From NCBI RefSeq assembly GCF_016908595.1, contig NZ_JAFBEC010000008.1:124001-188000 (forward strand): a stretch of DNA of 64,000 nt, in the 5' to 3' direction. A program made the position numbers and the translations under genes. Under the pieces are notes generated by a model. That model did no database searches. It was not told where the DNA came from and saw nothing but the letters and a program-made list of their open reading frames with translations. Positions 34,098 through 41,971 of this stretch are shown here, in pieces. Origin of the DNA: Geomicrobium sediminis. GTDB lineage: Bacteria; Bacillota; Bacilli; Bacillales; Marinococcaceae. How positions within the stretch are numbered: position 1 is the first letter of the stretch; every line of letters begins with the position of its first letter.

Positions 34098-34382
34098 CTA
34101 TTTAGATCTGAATGCGCCGCCTCTTCCTCTATGATGGATTTGACGAGACACACCCATTAACTGACGCAATTCACCAGGTGAGTATTTTTCTGTGTTCTTT
34201 GTAGCTTTAATTGGGGAATCAATTAAATGAATTGTAGTTACTCTTTTAAGTTTGCATCTTTTGCACAATTCAGCCACTTTGTTGTTTTCCTTCTCAGGCA
34301 TCTCAATCCATTCATGTTTACATTTGCTTTGAATGATCTCTCGGATTGTAACGTCACGCTTTTGTTTATGCTTCTGCTTCAC
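34098..34382 (-). CDS. Small Cys-containing phage protein
   Basis: A 94-residue protein with a basic N terminus (KQKHKQKRDVTIREI), CKHEW and CKRCKLKRVT, giving a probable C-x-H...C-x-x-C zinc site, and a C-terminal SPGELRQLMGVSRQIHHRG segment. Similar small zinc proteins precede late activators in Bacillus phages. Function unknown. Confidence 0.65.
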   Translation of the reverse strand: MKQKHKQKRDVTIREIIQSKCKHEWIEMPEKENNKVAELCKRCKLKRVTTIHLIDSPIKATKNTEKYSPGELRQLMGVSRQIHHRGRGGAFRSK

Positions 34383-34408
34383 GGTTTTACCCCCTTTATT
34401 AACAACAA

Positions 34409-34446
34409 AAAAGACACCAATCCCCGTTAAGGAATTGATGTCTTTT
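34409..34446. terminator. Bidirectional terminator downstream of the HNH gene
   Basis: AAAAGACA-CAAT-CC / GG-ATTG-TGTCTTTT stem with short bulges and a 7-base loop. T-runs are present on both strands. Confidence 0.75.
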
Positions 34447-34473
34447 GCAGGCTTTGCTCAAAGACGTTTTTAT

Positions 34474-35172
34474 TTAATTGAAACAGCCTTCTACATAATC
34501 TTTAAATTCTTCCGGTGACATGTTATTTTTATCTGCAAGATATCTAACCATTCGTATGAAACCTTGTATCTCTTCATCTTTAAGAGTGTCTGCCCATAAA
34601 AAGGGATTTTTATTTCCCTTTCGCAAGTTCATTGATTTACTTATTACTACAATATTACCTGAATAAGTTCCGCCATGACCTGTAGAAATAGGAATAAAGT
34701 GATCAACACTTAAATCCTCGGTATCGCCTGTAAGTGGGCACTTACCATTAAAGAATTCAACTAAATCGTTGTATTCTTCTCTTGTCCAATCTGCCCTCAA
34801 CCCATTTTCCTTCGCAAAAATTAAATGCTTGGTGACAGTGTACTTGTCAAAATGATTCTCTTTATATTTTCTATAACTTTTTTTAAATATTTCCGGATTT
34901 TTCTTTCTGTATTCTTCTTTGTAGGCTCTAACCTCGGGATTTTGCCAACGCTTCTTATTATATACTTTTAACTTATCTGGGTTTTCTTTACGATACTTTT
35001 TTTCGTAAGCACGCTCCTTAACCTTTACGTGATCTCTTTTTCTATACTCTCTTTTGTCTTCATTTCTACAAGTCTTGCATCGTGATTCAAACCCACTTTT
35101 TTTCGTTCTGTTTATTGTAAATTCATTAATTTCTTTTGTTACTTTGCATTTAGTGCAGGTTTGTTGAATCAT
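34474..35172 (-). CDS. HNH endonuclease, free-standing
   Basis: A 232-residue protein; the ATG at 35172 has GGAGG 6 bases upstream. N-terminal zinc finger CTKCK ... CKTCRN (about 4-35), a highly basic repetitive helix (KVKERAYEKKYRKENPDK, EVRAYKEEYRKKNPEI), then the HNH core: CPLTGDTEDLSVDHFIPIST and GNIVVISKSMNLRKGNKNP. It has its own RBS and terminator within the operon, as free-standing homing-type nucleases do, but phage HNH proteins can also assist packaging. It lies 1.7 kb from the terminase genes. Confidence 0.85.
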   Translation of the reverse strand: MIQQTCTKCKVTKEINEFTINRTKKSGFESRCKTCRNEDKREYRKRDHVKVKERAYEKKYRKENPDKLKVYNKKRWQNPEVRAYKEEYRKKNPEIFKKSYRKYKENHFDKYTVTKHLIFAKENGLRADWTREEYNDLVEFFNGKCPLTGDTEDLSVDHFIPISTGHGGTYSGNIVVISKSMNLRKGNKNPFLWADTLKDEEIQGFIRMVRYLADKNNMSPEEFKDYVEGCFN

Positions 35173-35220
35173 TGATACCTCCAAATATTGCAAAGGTTAT
35201 GCTCATTAATTATACCATGT

Positions 35221-35979
35221 TTATCCAGTCAATTGTTGATCTTTTAGTGCTAATATCCCATTTTTTTCAAGAATATCATGAATAAACAGTCTACCTTTTT
35301 GCGTCCATCGATTATGCATAACAGCACCTCGTCTGCCGTCTCTATGGGTGATGTCAACGGTATTAGACTCAACGTACCCTTTAGCCTGGTATTGACTGTA
35401 CAAGAGCCACTGACCGTTTTGCTTATACTGGACTTTTTCGTCTTTAAGAATTGCATTTAGCTTAACACCTGACATGCCATAATCTTTTGCGATCTGTGTA
35501 GTGGTTACAGTACCTTTGGATGCTAGGATCTGATCAACGTATCGAGCTTTATGTTCGTATTCTGCTGCCTTCAATTCCAATCGCTTCACTTGTTCCTGTT
35601 CTTTGATCCAGGCTTTTGCTCTTAAGATCGGATCATCGATGGTATATGAGGGCTTATTTTGATCGTACTTACCTGTTTTACGGATTGTGGGAAGAACGTC
35701 TTTTGTTACCCACTTCTTAAAGGCTTTCGCTTCTTTCTTTCGACTAGTGAAAATCAAAGCATAGAGGCCAGACTCGTTGATCGCTTGAATGGCTTGGCTT
35801 CCACCAAGGGTGTCGGTATTAACGACACCCTTTTCATCGTCATCTAATCGGTTAACCGCATCACGATTATTTCGAATTTCAAGGACCTCACACACGTCTT
35901 TTGCAACAAACCATACCTCATCATCAACAATCACAGTTCGCACTTGCTTGTTTTGATAATCAAATACTTTCTGCAGCAT
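35221..35979 (-). CDS. Phage antirepressor (BRO-N and KilA-C domains)
   Basis: A 252-residue protein. The BRO/Ant N-terminal domain (about 1-105) has TVIVDDEVWFVAKDVCEVLE, INESGLYALIFTSRKKEAK and FKKWVTKDVLPTIRKTGKY. The KilAC/ANT C-terminal domain (about 130-250) has TTTQIAKDYGMSGVKLNAIL, WTQKGRLFIHDIL. Such proteins counteract repressors or tune late expression. Confidence 0.92.
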   Translation of the reverse strand: MLQKVFDYQNKQVRTVIVDDEVWFVAKDVCEVLEIRNNRDAVNRLDDDEKGVVNTDTLGGSQAIQAINESGLYALIFTSRKKEAKAFKKWVTKDVLPTIRKTGKYDQNKPSYTIDDPILRAKAWIKEQEQVKRLELKAAEYEHKARYVDQILASKGTVTTTQIAKDYGMSGVKLNAILKDEKVQYKQNGQWLLYSQYQAKGYVESNTVDITHRDGRRGAVMHNRWTQKGRLFIHDILEKNGILALKDQQLTG

Positions 35980-35991
35980 ACCTTCACCGCC

Positions 35992-36177
35992 TTAAACTTT
36001 TATAATTTCTTTATTTACGACTCGATCAATTTTCCCGTTTTGCCAAACAGCATGTTGTTCGCCGTACCCACTGCTAAGAGGGGGGATCATCTTCACTACT
36101 CCATCTTTCACGATGTACATCGCATTCACAGAGCAATCAATCTCAGCTGTCATTGTTTCTAATTTTGTTTCTGGCAT
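35992..36177 (-). CDS. xtrA: XtrA-like small protein
   Basis: A 61-residue protein with GGGAGGGG before its ATG. The order EIDCSVNAMYIVKDGVVKMI followed by a QHAVWQNGKIDRVV strand resembles XtrA/YqaO of PBSX and skin. Role unknown. Confidence 0.7.
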   Translation of the reverse strand: MPETKLETMTAEIDCSVNAMYIVKDGVVKMIPPLSSGYGEQHAVWQNGKIDRVVNKEIIKV

Positions 36178-36218
36178 ATTCTTACCCCTCCCATTATGTT
36201 AAGCTTTACCTAGCGACA

Positions 36219-36242
36219 GGCTCCGAGAGGGGCCTTTTTTTT
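36219..36242 (+). terminator. Plus-strand intrinsic terminator inside the minus-strand operon
   Basis: GGCTCC-GAGA-GGGGCC stem followed by eight T on the plus strand. No plus-strand gene lies upstream; all genes here run the other way. It would end a transcript antisense to the XtrA-like and antirepressor genes. Confidence 0.7.
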
Positions 36243-36360
36243 ATTTCTTATAAATCGTTGCTGAACATTTAGATAACATCTGAATCCCTAGTAGGTGAGC
36301 TATCCTATGCCCTAGACCGTACTCTTTGACGCACTCTAGCTCCGATAATAGTTTCCACAT
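36241..36360 (-). CDS. Very small ORF (39 residues)
   Basis: Strong RBS (GGAGGGTG) 4-6 bases before the ATG at 36360, and the end of the previous ORF covers that RBS. Sequence MWKLLSELECVKEYGLGHRI then a hydrophobic AHLLGIQML run. Not recognised. Likely translated because of the RBS and tight spacing. Confidence 0.5.
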   Translation of the reverse strand: MWKLLSELECVKEYGLGHRIAHLLGIQMLSKCSATIYKK

Positions 36361-36361
36361 T

Positions 36362-36475
36362 TTACACCCTCCCTGCTAACTCTCTAGCCCGTTTATTAAC
36401 CTCTTCTTGATCAATCTCCTCACGGATCACCTTACGTTGCCATTCTAATTGCTCACTTTTCGTCATGGTTTTCAT
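36362..36475 (-). CDS. Very small ORF (37 residues)
   Basis: Starts in an ATGA overlap with the gene ending at 36472. Charged helical peptide (TKSEQLEWQRKVIREEIDQ). Its last codons contain the RBS of the next ORF. Function unknown; the coupling on both sides suggests a real gene. Confidence 0.5.
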   Translation of the reverse strand: MKTMTKSEQLEWQRKVIREEIDQEEVNKRARELAGRV

Positions 36476-36672
36476 TCCGAATCCCCCACTAATTCTTCTA
36501 GATCTTCCTCAAATACAAATTTGCACTTTCCTGTACGAAGATTTTCTAACCAAATAACAAACCTTGTTAAGCCTAAACTGTCAAAGTCGTCATTAATGAT
36601 TGTCGATGTCTTGGTTAAGACCTCATATTCTTCACCTTCAAACATCACAACTTCCCCCGATTGTATATTCAT
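36472..36672 (-). CDS. Small hypothetical phage protein
   Basis: A 66-residue protein predicted beta-rich (NIQSGEVVMFEGEEYEVLTK, TRFVIWLENLRTGKCKFVFE). This is the pattern of small SH3/KOW-like barrels found in early phage operons. Starts in an ATGA overlap. Confidence 0.6.
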   Translation of the reverse strand: MNIQSGEVVMFEGEEYEVLTKTSTIINDDFDSLGLTRFVIWLENLRTGKCKFVFEEDLEELVGDSE

Positions 36673-36833
36673 TCCGATTCCTCCATTTCTTCTTTTATAA
36701 TCCGTCTTGCAGCCATTAAGCCGTTTATATATGCCATGACTTCTTTGCTGTCGTTCCTTGTATGAGCAGCATTGATTTTCTTGTTAATCGCCTTATTTAC
36801 TCTCGAATGGACGACCTTCAGTCGATCAGTCAT
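36669..36833 (-). CDS. Small helical phage protein
   Basis: A 54-residue basic helical protein (TDRLKVVHSRVNKAINKKIN, MAYINGLMAARRIIKEEMEE) ending in an ATGA overlap with the next gene. Begins 5 bases after the RecU stop. No known family. Confidence 0.6.
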   Translation of the reverse strand: MTDRLKVVHSRVNKAINKKINAAHTRNDSKEVMAYINGLMAARRIIKEEMEESE

Positions 36834-36837
36834 TCCC

Positions 36838-37392
36838 TCACCCCTTCATCCACCGTTCCACCGCAGCAAGATAATCGACTCGAACGCCCCGACCTTGTTC
36901 AACACCATATGCATGTATTTCAAAGTCCTCCAGAGGTATGCTCTTACGACCACCTGCATCTGCTTTGCTCTTGTAATGTTTCAATGTTACGTATGGGAGC
37001 AGGAACACCTCTCTGGTGTCTCTAAACTCGATGAGTAAGAATGAACGTGCTCCGTGCTTTTGCGCTTGATCCAGGTAATCATATTGATGATCCGCTACGT
37101 TATTTAACGGAAAACTCTTGCCAGACAGCGATTTGGCTTCAAAAACGATTGAATGACCTCGATACACGCCGTCGTAGTCAACGGTGCTCTTGTTTTCAAA
37201 GTAACCAGATACTACCTTAGTGCCTTTGCTTCGTGTCACCTTGACTGGTGTAGATCGTTTATTGATAAGAGCGATATTTTGATATGCATACATCTGGTTT
37301 GTATGATTGATTGCTGTCTCAAAGGCCATACCTCGATTGCCTTGTCCAACCTTCTTTCGGTACTCATCCGCAGCCATTCTTAACTGTGCCAT
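36838..37392 (-). CDS. recU: Holliday junction resolvase RecU
   Basis: A 184-residue phage RecU. Conserved parts: GNRGMAFETAINHTNQMYAY, NKSTVDYDGVYRGHSIVFEAK (Asp, Glu and Lys of the nuclease site, about 65-88), and HQYDYLDQAQKHGARSFLLI. It is slightly shorter than chromosomal RecU, lacking most of the N-terminal tail. It resolves recombination intermediates and probably works with the RecT pathway upstream. RBS GGAGAAGGAG. Confidence 0.92.
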   Translation of the reverse strand: MAQLRMAADEYRKKVGQGNRGMAFETAINHTNQMYAYQNIALINKRSTPVKVTRSKGTKVVSGYFENKSTVDYDGVYRGHSIVFEAKSLSGKSFPLNNVADHQYDYLDQAQKHGARSFLLIEFRDTREVFLLPYVTLKHYKSKADAGGRKSIPLEDFEIHAYGVEQGRGVRVDYLAAVERWMKG

Positions 37393-37407
37393 TACTCCTT
37401 CTCCCTT

Positions 37408-37782
37408 CTAAAAACCAACTGGTCGAACAAATTCATGCATCCCCTCTTTTGTTTCATGGATCCACTCAACATCACCTACAAAACGCTCATTAAGTGGATT
37501 TGGATACGCATTGTAATAAACCACCGTCTTAATTTCTGCAGCTATGATGAGCTTGCGACACTGCCAACATGGTTCATGTGATACAAACAGTGTCGCTCCT
37601 CTTGCCTTGCTCCCCGCTTTTACAATGGCTGATGCCTCAGCATGTACGGTGTTGATGCAATGACCGTCAACGTGACAGTCGGTATTGTTGCACTCGTTAA
37701 TTGGATTATTTTTCCCCGTGCTTAATATTCGGTTATCTTTTGCTAAAATTGCTGACACTTCTAATTTCTTGCAATAGCTCAC
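37408..37782 (-). CDS. dCMP/cytidine deaminase family protein
   Basis: A 124-residue zinc deaminase, GTG start overlapping the preceding stop. Zinc site: HAEASAI (His47, catalytic Glu49) and PCWQC (Cys72, Cys75), plus an upstream CNNTDCHVDGHC segment typical of dCMP deaminases. It would supply dUMP for thymidylate synthesis during phage replication. Confidence 0.9.
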   Translation of the reverse strand: MSYCKKLEVSAILAKDNRILSTGKNNPINECNNTDCHVDGHCINTVHAEASAIVKAGSKARGATLFVSHEPCWQCRKLIIAAEIKTVVYYNAYPNPLNERFVGDVEWIHETKEGMHEFVRPVGF

Positions 37783-38036
37783 TACTCCAACTCCTTAAAT
37801 ACCTTACCGATGTGTTTTTTGACTCTATCTATGCTGTATTTAGCAACCACACTGCTCTTAAATGGCTTGTCCCTTGCGACCAGCACATCATATATGTGGT
37901 ACTTTGTAAGCGCGTATGCGGTAAACACCGCCCCGTGATCGTGCTGCACTCTGTACCTCAGTACCTTTGTCTCGATAAGCTCCTCGATCGCTATCTCAAC
38001 CTCATCAATCGGCGATAGGAGGGACAGCTGCTCCAT
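37782..38036 (-). CDS. Small hypothetical phage protein
   Basis: An 84-residue protein starting inside the 3' end of the YopX gene, with GGAGG upstream. Mixed helical (IDEVEIAIEELIETKVLRY, KKHIGKVFKEL) with a central AVFTAYALTKYHIYDVLV. Not recognised. Confidence 0.6.
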   Translation of the reverse strand: MEQLSLLSPIDEVEIAIEELIETKVLRYRVQHDHGAVFTAYALTKYHIYDVLVARDKPFKSSVVAKYSIDRVKKHIGKVFKELE

Positions 38037-38511
38037 TTGTAGCCTCCAGTAAATCCTTGTTTTCGTAGATGTTGCCTAGATAAGTCCAACTGCATTCATG
38101 TAGCCCATGGAAATTACAGACAGGGACTTTCTCTCCCTCAAATCCGTCTTGATCATCCTCGTATCCCATGTGCTTTTGTATATCCTTTTGTTTAATTTTC
38201 GTTAAGCAAACGCAAGCTAGCTCTTCATCATATTCCAAAACGCCTGTAATTTCGTTTTCATACTCAGTTCCATCAAATAAAAATTGGTGCATTGTGACAA
38301 TATCGGCAGTATATAGATCTTTAGGTTCGTTAAATTGTTCAACGTCCATGAGTCCTGTGTATTGACCGACTGACTCCCACTCAACAGGGACTGGACCGTT
38401 GCCCATATTTTCTATATAAGCAATCTTTTCTTCGTAATCTAAAATGGCTGATCCGTAAACCCATTGACCCTCTTGAATAGATTTACCACGAAACTTAATC
38501 TCCCTACTCAT
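38005..38511 (-). CDS. YopX-family phage protein
   Basis: A 168-residue protein with the YopX hallmarks: MSREIKFRGKSIQEGQWVYG at the N terminus, VGQYTGLMD near 46-54, DLYTADIV and the closing YLGNIYENKDLLE. Widespread in Firmicutes phages; function unknown. AAGGAGG precedes the ATG and lies in a second YopX-like tail just upstream. Confidence 0.88.
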   Translation of the reverse strand: MSREIKFRGKSIQEGQWVYGSAILDYEEKIAYIENMGNGPVPVEWESVGQYTGLMDVEQFNEPKDLYTADIVTMHQFLFDGTEYENEITGVLEYDEELACVCLTKIKQKDIQKHMGYEDDQDGFEGEKVPVCNFHGLHECSWTYLGNIYENKDLLEATNGAAVPPIAD

Positions 38512-38572
38512 AACTAGCCTCCTTCAAGTAATGTGGATGTTCGTAAATGTTGCCGATGACTTTTATCTTGAA
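38504..38572 (-). pseudogene. Remnant of a second YopX C-terminus
   Basis: In one frame the minus strand reads KVIGNIYEHPHYLKEAS, almost the same as the closing GNIYENKDLLEA of the intact YopX next door. It has no start of its own and is out of frame with the gene ending at 38563. It probably remains from a duplicated or replaced yopX. Confidence 0.5.
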
Positions 38573-38820
38573 ATTTCCACTTCCACAAACTCAAAATGTT
38601 TCATGATGTTTGTATAACCGAAATTACATACTGCGCCTTCTCCAAACATTTCAAGAATCATCTTTTCATGATATTTAAACTCTTCTATAGCTTTCTCTTT
38701 ATCTTCAAATACCGTTGCTTTGTTTAAGTTTTGTGTTAGCCAAACAAAATCACTATCTCTTGTTTTCCCCCATTGCCTCCGTCTTTCTAGGACTTCTTTT
38801 AACTTCTGTTCTTTACTCAT
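38563..38820 (-). CDS. Small hypothetical phage protein
   Basis: An 85-residue protein; ATG at 38820 chosen because AAGGAG lies 9 bases upstream. Helical and charged: KEQKLKEVLERRRQWGKTRD, KATVFEDKEKAIEEFKYHEK. No known family. Confidence 0.6.
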   Translation of the reverse strand: MSKEQKLKEVLERRRQWGKTRDSDFVWLTQNLNKATVFEDKEKAIEEFKYHEKMILEMFGEGAVCNFGYTNIMKHFEFVEVEISR

Positions 38821-38833
38821 CGCCCTTCGCTCC

Positions 38834-38965
38834 TTAGTCAAATTGGGTTGTTCCACACGTAGGACAAAAATGAACTTCTGGTTGATCACCTAAAACGTAG
38901 ACTTTGAAATCAATATTGCAGTACCGACAATGGTGTTCCGCATCATTAACCCAATCATCTTCCAC
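38834..38965 (-). CDS. Small zinc-ribbon protein
   Basis: A 43-residue protein starting at GTG with AAGGAGG 8 bases upstream. Two CxxC pairs (CRYC at 13-16, CPTC at 34-37) define a complete zinc ribbon. It begins right after the stop of the HTH gene at 38966. Confidence 0.65.
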   Translation of the reverse strand: MEDDWVNDAEHHCRYCNIDFKVYVLGDQPEVHFCPTCGTTQFD

Positions 38966-39211
38966 TCACTCCGCCTCCTTTATCAACTTGTTAATCCTAT
39001 AAGCAAAGAAGATGGCTTCAACCGGTTGCCCATAATACTCAGCAATGACAATCATTCTGTCAGGTGATGGAAGCCGCTCGCCTTTTTCATAGCTTGATAA
39101 TAAGTTTTCATGGATTCCTAGGGCTTTTGCGACTTCTTTAATTGTCGTGTTTTTACGCCTACGCTTACGTAGCTCTTTTAAACGTTTACCAACGCTTACT
39201 CGGTCAATCAC
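38966..39211 (-). CDS. XRE-family HTH protein
   Basis: An 81-residue protein; GTG at 39211 selected for the AGGAGG 7 bases before it. N-terminal HTH (TTIKEVAKALGIHENLLSSY, about 20-45) and a C-terminal helix (QPVEAIFFAYRINKLI). Probably an early-operon regulator of unknown target. Confidence 0.8.
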   Translation of the reverse strand: MIDRVSVGKRLKELRKRRRKNTTIKEVAKALGIHENLLSSYEKGERLPSPDRMIVIAEYYGQPVEAIFFAYRINKLIKEAE

Positions 39212-39222
39212 TTGATCGCCTC

Positions 39223-40020
39223 CTAACAGAGTCGTAAACCATAAACCCAATCAGCAGCTATAGGATTAAGCCAAAGTACTTCTTCTCTTTTTGCACCAGC
39301 TTCTGCAACGGAAGAGATCGTTTCATTTTTCCAATCACTCAATATCTCTTCATACAAATCGCTCTTATATCCCGATAAAAGTACTGGTCCAGGATGATCG
39401 ATTAGAACCTTTAAAAGTTCTTCGTGGTCTCTATCTGACATTTCATGCTTGTATGCTGTAGTTGTTCTTGTATTTAAAAGGTAAGGAGGATCTGCATAAA
39501 TTAATACGTTTTGCCTTGCGTATCTTTGAATGAGTTTTACTGCAGGTTGTTTTTCAATCTGAACCCCTTTCAAACGTTCAGATATCGATACTACCTTATC
39601 TGGAAAGGCTAACCATTCTTTGCCTGGCAACGGTCCATTTCCTTCGATCATGCTACGCCATCCCGTACGATGGGCAGTTTTACCACCCCTACCCTGCCAA
39701 AGTCGTACAATAAGCCTCCTTGCTTTCTCAACATTATTTTCTGCCTCGAGGTAACTGTTGTAATATTCCTGTCTTGAGTGTGGCGTGTAATAAATCGCAT
39801 GAGCTAATCGCTCTGGTTGCTCACGTATGACATTAAATAAATTGACTATATCTTCATCGAGATCATTCACTGTTTCAAGTTTGCTTCGGTCCTTAGTAAA
39901 GAGTACGGCGCCTGACCCAAAGAACGGCTCCAAATAAGTCTCATGTGGCGGCATTTGTTCAATTATCCATTTAGCAATTCGCCACTTACTGCCTGGGTAA
40001 TGCAAAATCCTTGGGATCAC
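39223..40020 (-). CDS. dam: DNA adenine methyltransferase (Dam, D12 class)
   Basis: A 265-residue methylase from the GTG at 40020, preceded by AAGGAGG. FxGxG SAM motif in YLEPFFGSGAVLF near 30-40, the N-terminal HYPGSKWR binding segment, and the catalytic DPPY near 177-180. It is an orphan methylase: no restriction gene is adjacent. It may protect phage DNA from host restriction or regulate phage promoters. Confidence 0.93.
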   Translation of the reverse strand: MIPRILHYPGSKWRIAKWIIEQMPPHETYLEPFFGSGAVLFTKDRSKLETVNDLDEDIVNLFNVIREQPERLAHAIYYTPHSRQEYYNSYLEAENNVEKARRLIVRLWQGRGGKTAHRTGWRSMIEGNGPLPGKEWLAFPDKVVSISERLKGVQIEKQPAVKLIQRYARQNVLIYADPPYLLNTRTTTAYKHEMSDRDHEELLKVLIDHPGPVLLSGYKSDLYEEILSDWKNETISSVAEAGAKREEVLWLNPIAADWVYGLRLC

Positions 40021-40202
40021 ACCGCACACCTCCTTGTATTGATGTGGTCCTCAATTCGCTTTTTCAAAGATTCGTATTTTTCAATCCGTTCACTTTCTCG
40101 TCGATCGTGTTCAGCTGGAGGGCAAGCAATGCATCCGACTGCTTGCAATCCGTAGCTTAATTGCGTGTATACGATCCCCGTTCCGTCACAGACATTACAC
40201 AT
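40017..40202 (-). CDS. Small zinc-finger protein (DnaJ-like CxxCxG)
   Basis: A 61-residue protein from the ATG at 40202, which has AAGGAGG upstream inside the end of dnaC. CNVCDGTG and CIAC form a single zinc site similar to half of a DnaJ zinc domain; the tail is charged and helical (ERIEKYESLKKRIED). It overlaps dnaC and dam by a few bases. Confidence 0.7.
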   Translation of the reverse strand: MCNVCDGTGIVYTQLSYGLQAVGCIACPPAEHDRRESERIEKYESLKKRIEDHINTRRCAV

Positions 40203-41118
40203 TGGACGCAACCTCCTTAAACCGCATATCTTTACCAGATGCCTCAAGTAAGTATCGTCCACACTCTCCAAATAATCGGCTTGCACCTGCATAACCAATC
40301 TTTTCAGCGAGCGAGCTACGATCTTCATTAGAGTTAAAAACAATGGGTTTATTACGTTTATATCGCTCATTAATGATGGTGTAGTACATCCGTTCACGAG
40401 GCTCTGTATTGCTTACTTTTCCAATGTCATCCCAAATGAGTACATCCGCTTTTAAGGCGCTATCTAGCAGTTTAAAATACGACTCGTTGTTATCATCCGC
40501 TTTTCGAGCTTGCATAAGATCATCAATAAACGTGACATCCGATACGACCAATACGTTAAAACCGTCTTTCACTAGCTTTTTAGCCAAAGCCATTTGAAGG
40601 TGAGTCTTGCCGATCCCGAAGTTGTTTTTAAGCTTTTTCATCTTTGCGCGGTCTACTGGATTAAGCTCACGCATACTAGACTCACCAACTTCTGCTATAA
40701 GCCCGAAATTGTAGTTGCTGAACTTCTTTTCTTGCCGACCATCCTCTGCTGTATAAACACTAAATTCCTGCAAATAATCCACGGTCATCTCATGCATGAG
40801 GTTTTGTATATTAGTGTCCATGTTGAAGTTATCAAGTCGAGCATCTACAAACTCATCAGGGACCATTGAGCTTTTAAAACGCCGCTGCCATTCTTTCCTC
40901 GCCGAGCACTCACAAGGTTTCGCCCAATCAGTCCCAAACTCATCATTTTCATCTCTGTATACTTTGTAAAAAACAAGCTCCTTGCCGTTGCATTTAGGGC
41001 ATTCGTTATCCGCCCCAGGCTTCTTTGGAAGACTGGACTTCTGCGAGAAGTTCTTCTGCAGTTTTTGATACTTTTCCATATCCGCCATAACTTCTTCCAC
41101 GCTTTGAAATTTTGTCAT
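40195..41118 (-). CDS. Helicase loader, DnaC/DnaI-like ATPase (YqaM type)
   Basis: A 307-residue protein. The N-terminal region has a zinc site (C40-x-x-C43 and C69-x-C71). The AAA+ domain has the P-loop NNFGIGKTHL (about 165-174), in which the usual first glycine is Asn, and Walker B ADVLIWDDIGK (about 219-229). It should load the replicative helicase at the phage origin with the DnaD-like partner. Start overlaps the DnaD-like gene by 113 bases, as in yqaL-yqaM of skin. Confidence 0.88.
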   Translation of the reverse strand: MTKFQSVEEVMADMEKYQKLQKNFSQKSSLPKKPGADNECPKCNGKELVFYKVYRDENDEFGTDWAKPCECSARKEWQRRFKSSMVPDEFVDARLDNFNMDTNIQNLMHEMTVDYLQEFSVYTAEDGRQEKKFSNYNFGLIAEVGESSMRELNPVDRAKMKKLKNNFGIGKTHLQMALAKKLVKDGFNVLVVSDVTFIDDLMQARKADDNNESYFKLLDSALKADVLIWDDIGKVSNTEPRERMYYTIINERYKRNKPIVFNSNEDRSSLAEKIGYAGASRLFGECGRYLLEASGKDMRFKEVASNV

Positions 41119-41959
41119 CGTTACTCACCCCATTTTGATTATCCTGTCGTGATTGTTTGTCATGGTGTCGATCTAAGATAAAGCCAACACAGTAATCAAG
41201 GCTTTGAATCCTATCTCGGTTATGTCGTGGGGCATAGGTATCAAACCGCTCTTGTAGCCACTCCAGAGCGTCATCGAGTTTGACACCCGCACCCACAATC
41301 TCTTGTGCTGCTGTAAAATCTTTTGTGCTTTCCATGAATCCACTACCACGCAACTGAATATACTTGTCCAAGATCGTTCGAACAGGGTCGGCAGAAGTAT
41401 GTGATATTTCGTCTGCTTTCGAAACAGACTCACCGTTACGGTCGGCTGTAAGCACTCCGTCACTTTCTTCCATGCGCATATTAGTAGCTGTAGTAGTAAA
41501 ATCATTCTTAAGACATTCTTTAACATTCTTGTTTATATCCAGTAACTGTTCCTTAGGTGTTCCCTCTCCGTTACTTTCATCGTTACCTTCATTGATCGAA
41601 GTCTGGTATGATTCCCAATTTAAAAGGGTTACGAGTGTATACTTGTTGTTACTTTGACCGTTACTTACAGTAATCATCTTTTGATTAACGAGCCACTCTA
41701 ATACCTTAGAAACTGTTTTTGGATTTAACTCTTTGAACTGCCCTCTCTCATACCAACCAACTCCTTTAGCAATCTTTCGAATGGAGGTGAGGTGTTGACC
41801 TGCTTTGATTGTTATAAACCAATCATCGAAGGGAATGCGCTTGTCTTGATGATTAGCTGAGTATTTAAGGTATTGCCAAATCCGATGATAATGAGGGGGC
41901 ATCATCCATATATCACTTTCTAATTCCTTCCGATGATCTTTGATGTATCCTTGCAACAT
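41006..41959 (-). CDS. DnaD-like replication initiator (YqaL type)
   Basis: A 317-residue protein with GGGAGGGG just before the start; an adjacent GTG or TTG could also be used. N-terminal winged helix (HYHRIWQYLKYSANH, FDDWFITIKAGQHLTSIRKI, TVSKVLEWLVNQKMITV). A central low-complexity linker, then a helical part (DDALEWLQERFDTYAPRHNR, IQSLDYCVGFILDRHH) that resembles the DnaD C-terminal domain. It probably opens the phage origin. Confidence 0.83.
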   Translation of the reverse strand: MLQGYIKDHRKELESDIWMMPPHYHRIWQYLKYSANHQDKRIPFDDWFITIKAGQHLTSIRKIAKGVGWYERGQFKELNPKTVSKVLEWLVNQKMITVSNGQSNNKYTLVTLLNWESYQTSINEGNDESNGEGTPKEQLLDINKNVKECLKNDFTTTATNMRMEESDGVLTADRNGESVSKADEISHTSADPVRTILDKYIQLRGSGFMESTKDFTAAQEIVGAGVKLDDALEWLQERFDTYAPRHNRDRIQSLDYCVGFILDRHHDKQSRQDNQNGVSNDDKISKRGRSYGGYGKVSKTAEELLAEVQSSKEAWGG

Positions 41960-41971
41960 CACCCCTCCCCT

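Noticed and set aside
34474-35172. HNH gene as part of an intron or intein
   Set aside because: It is free-standing with its own RBS and terminator; no interrupted flanking gene was found.
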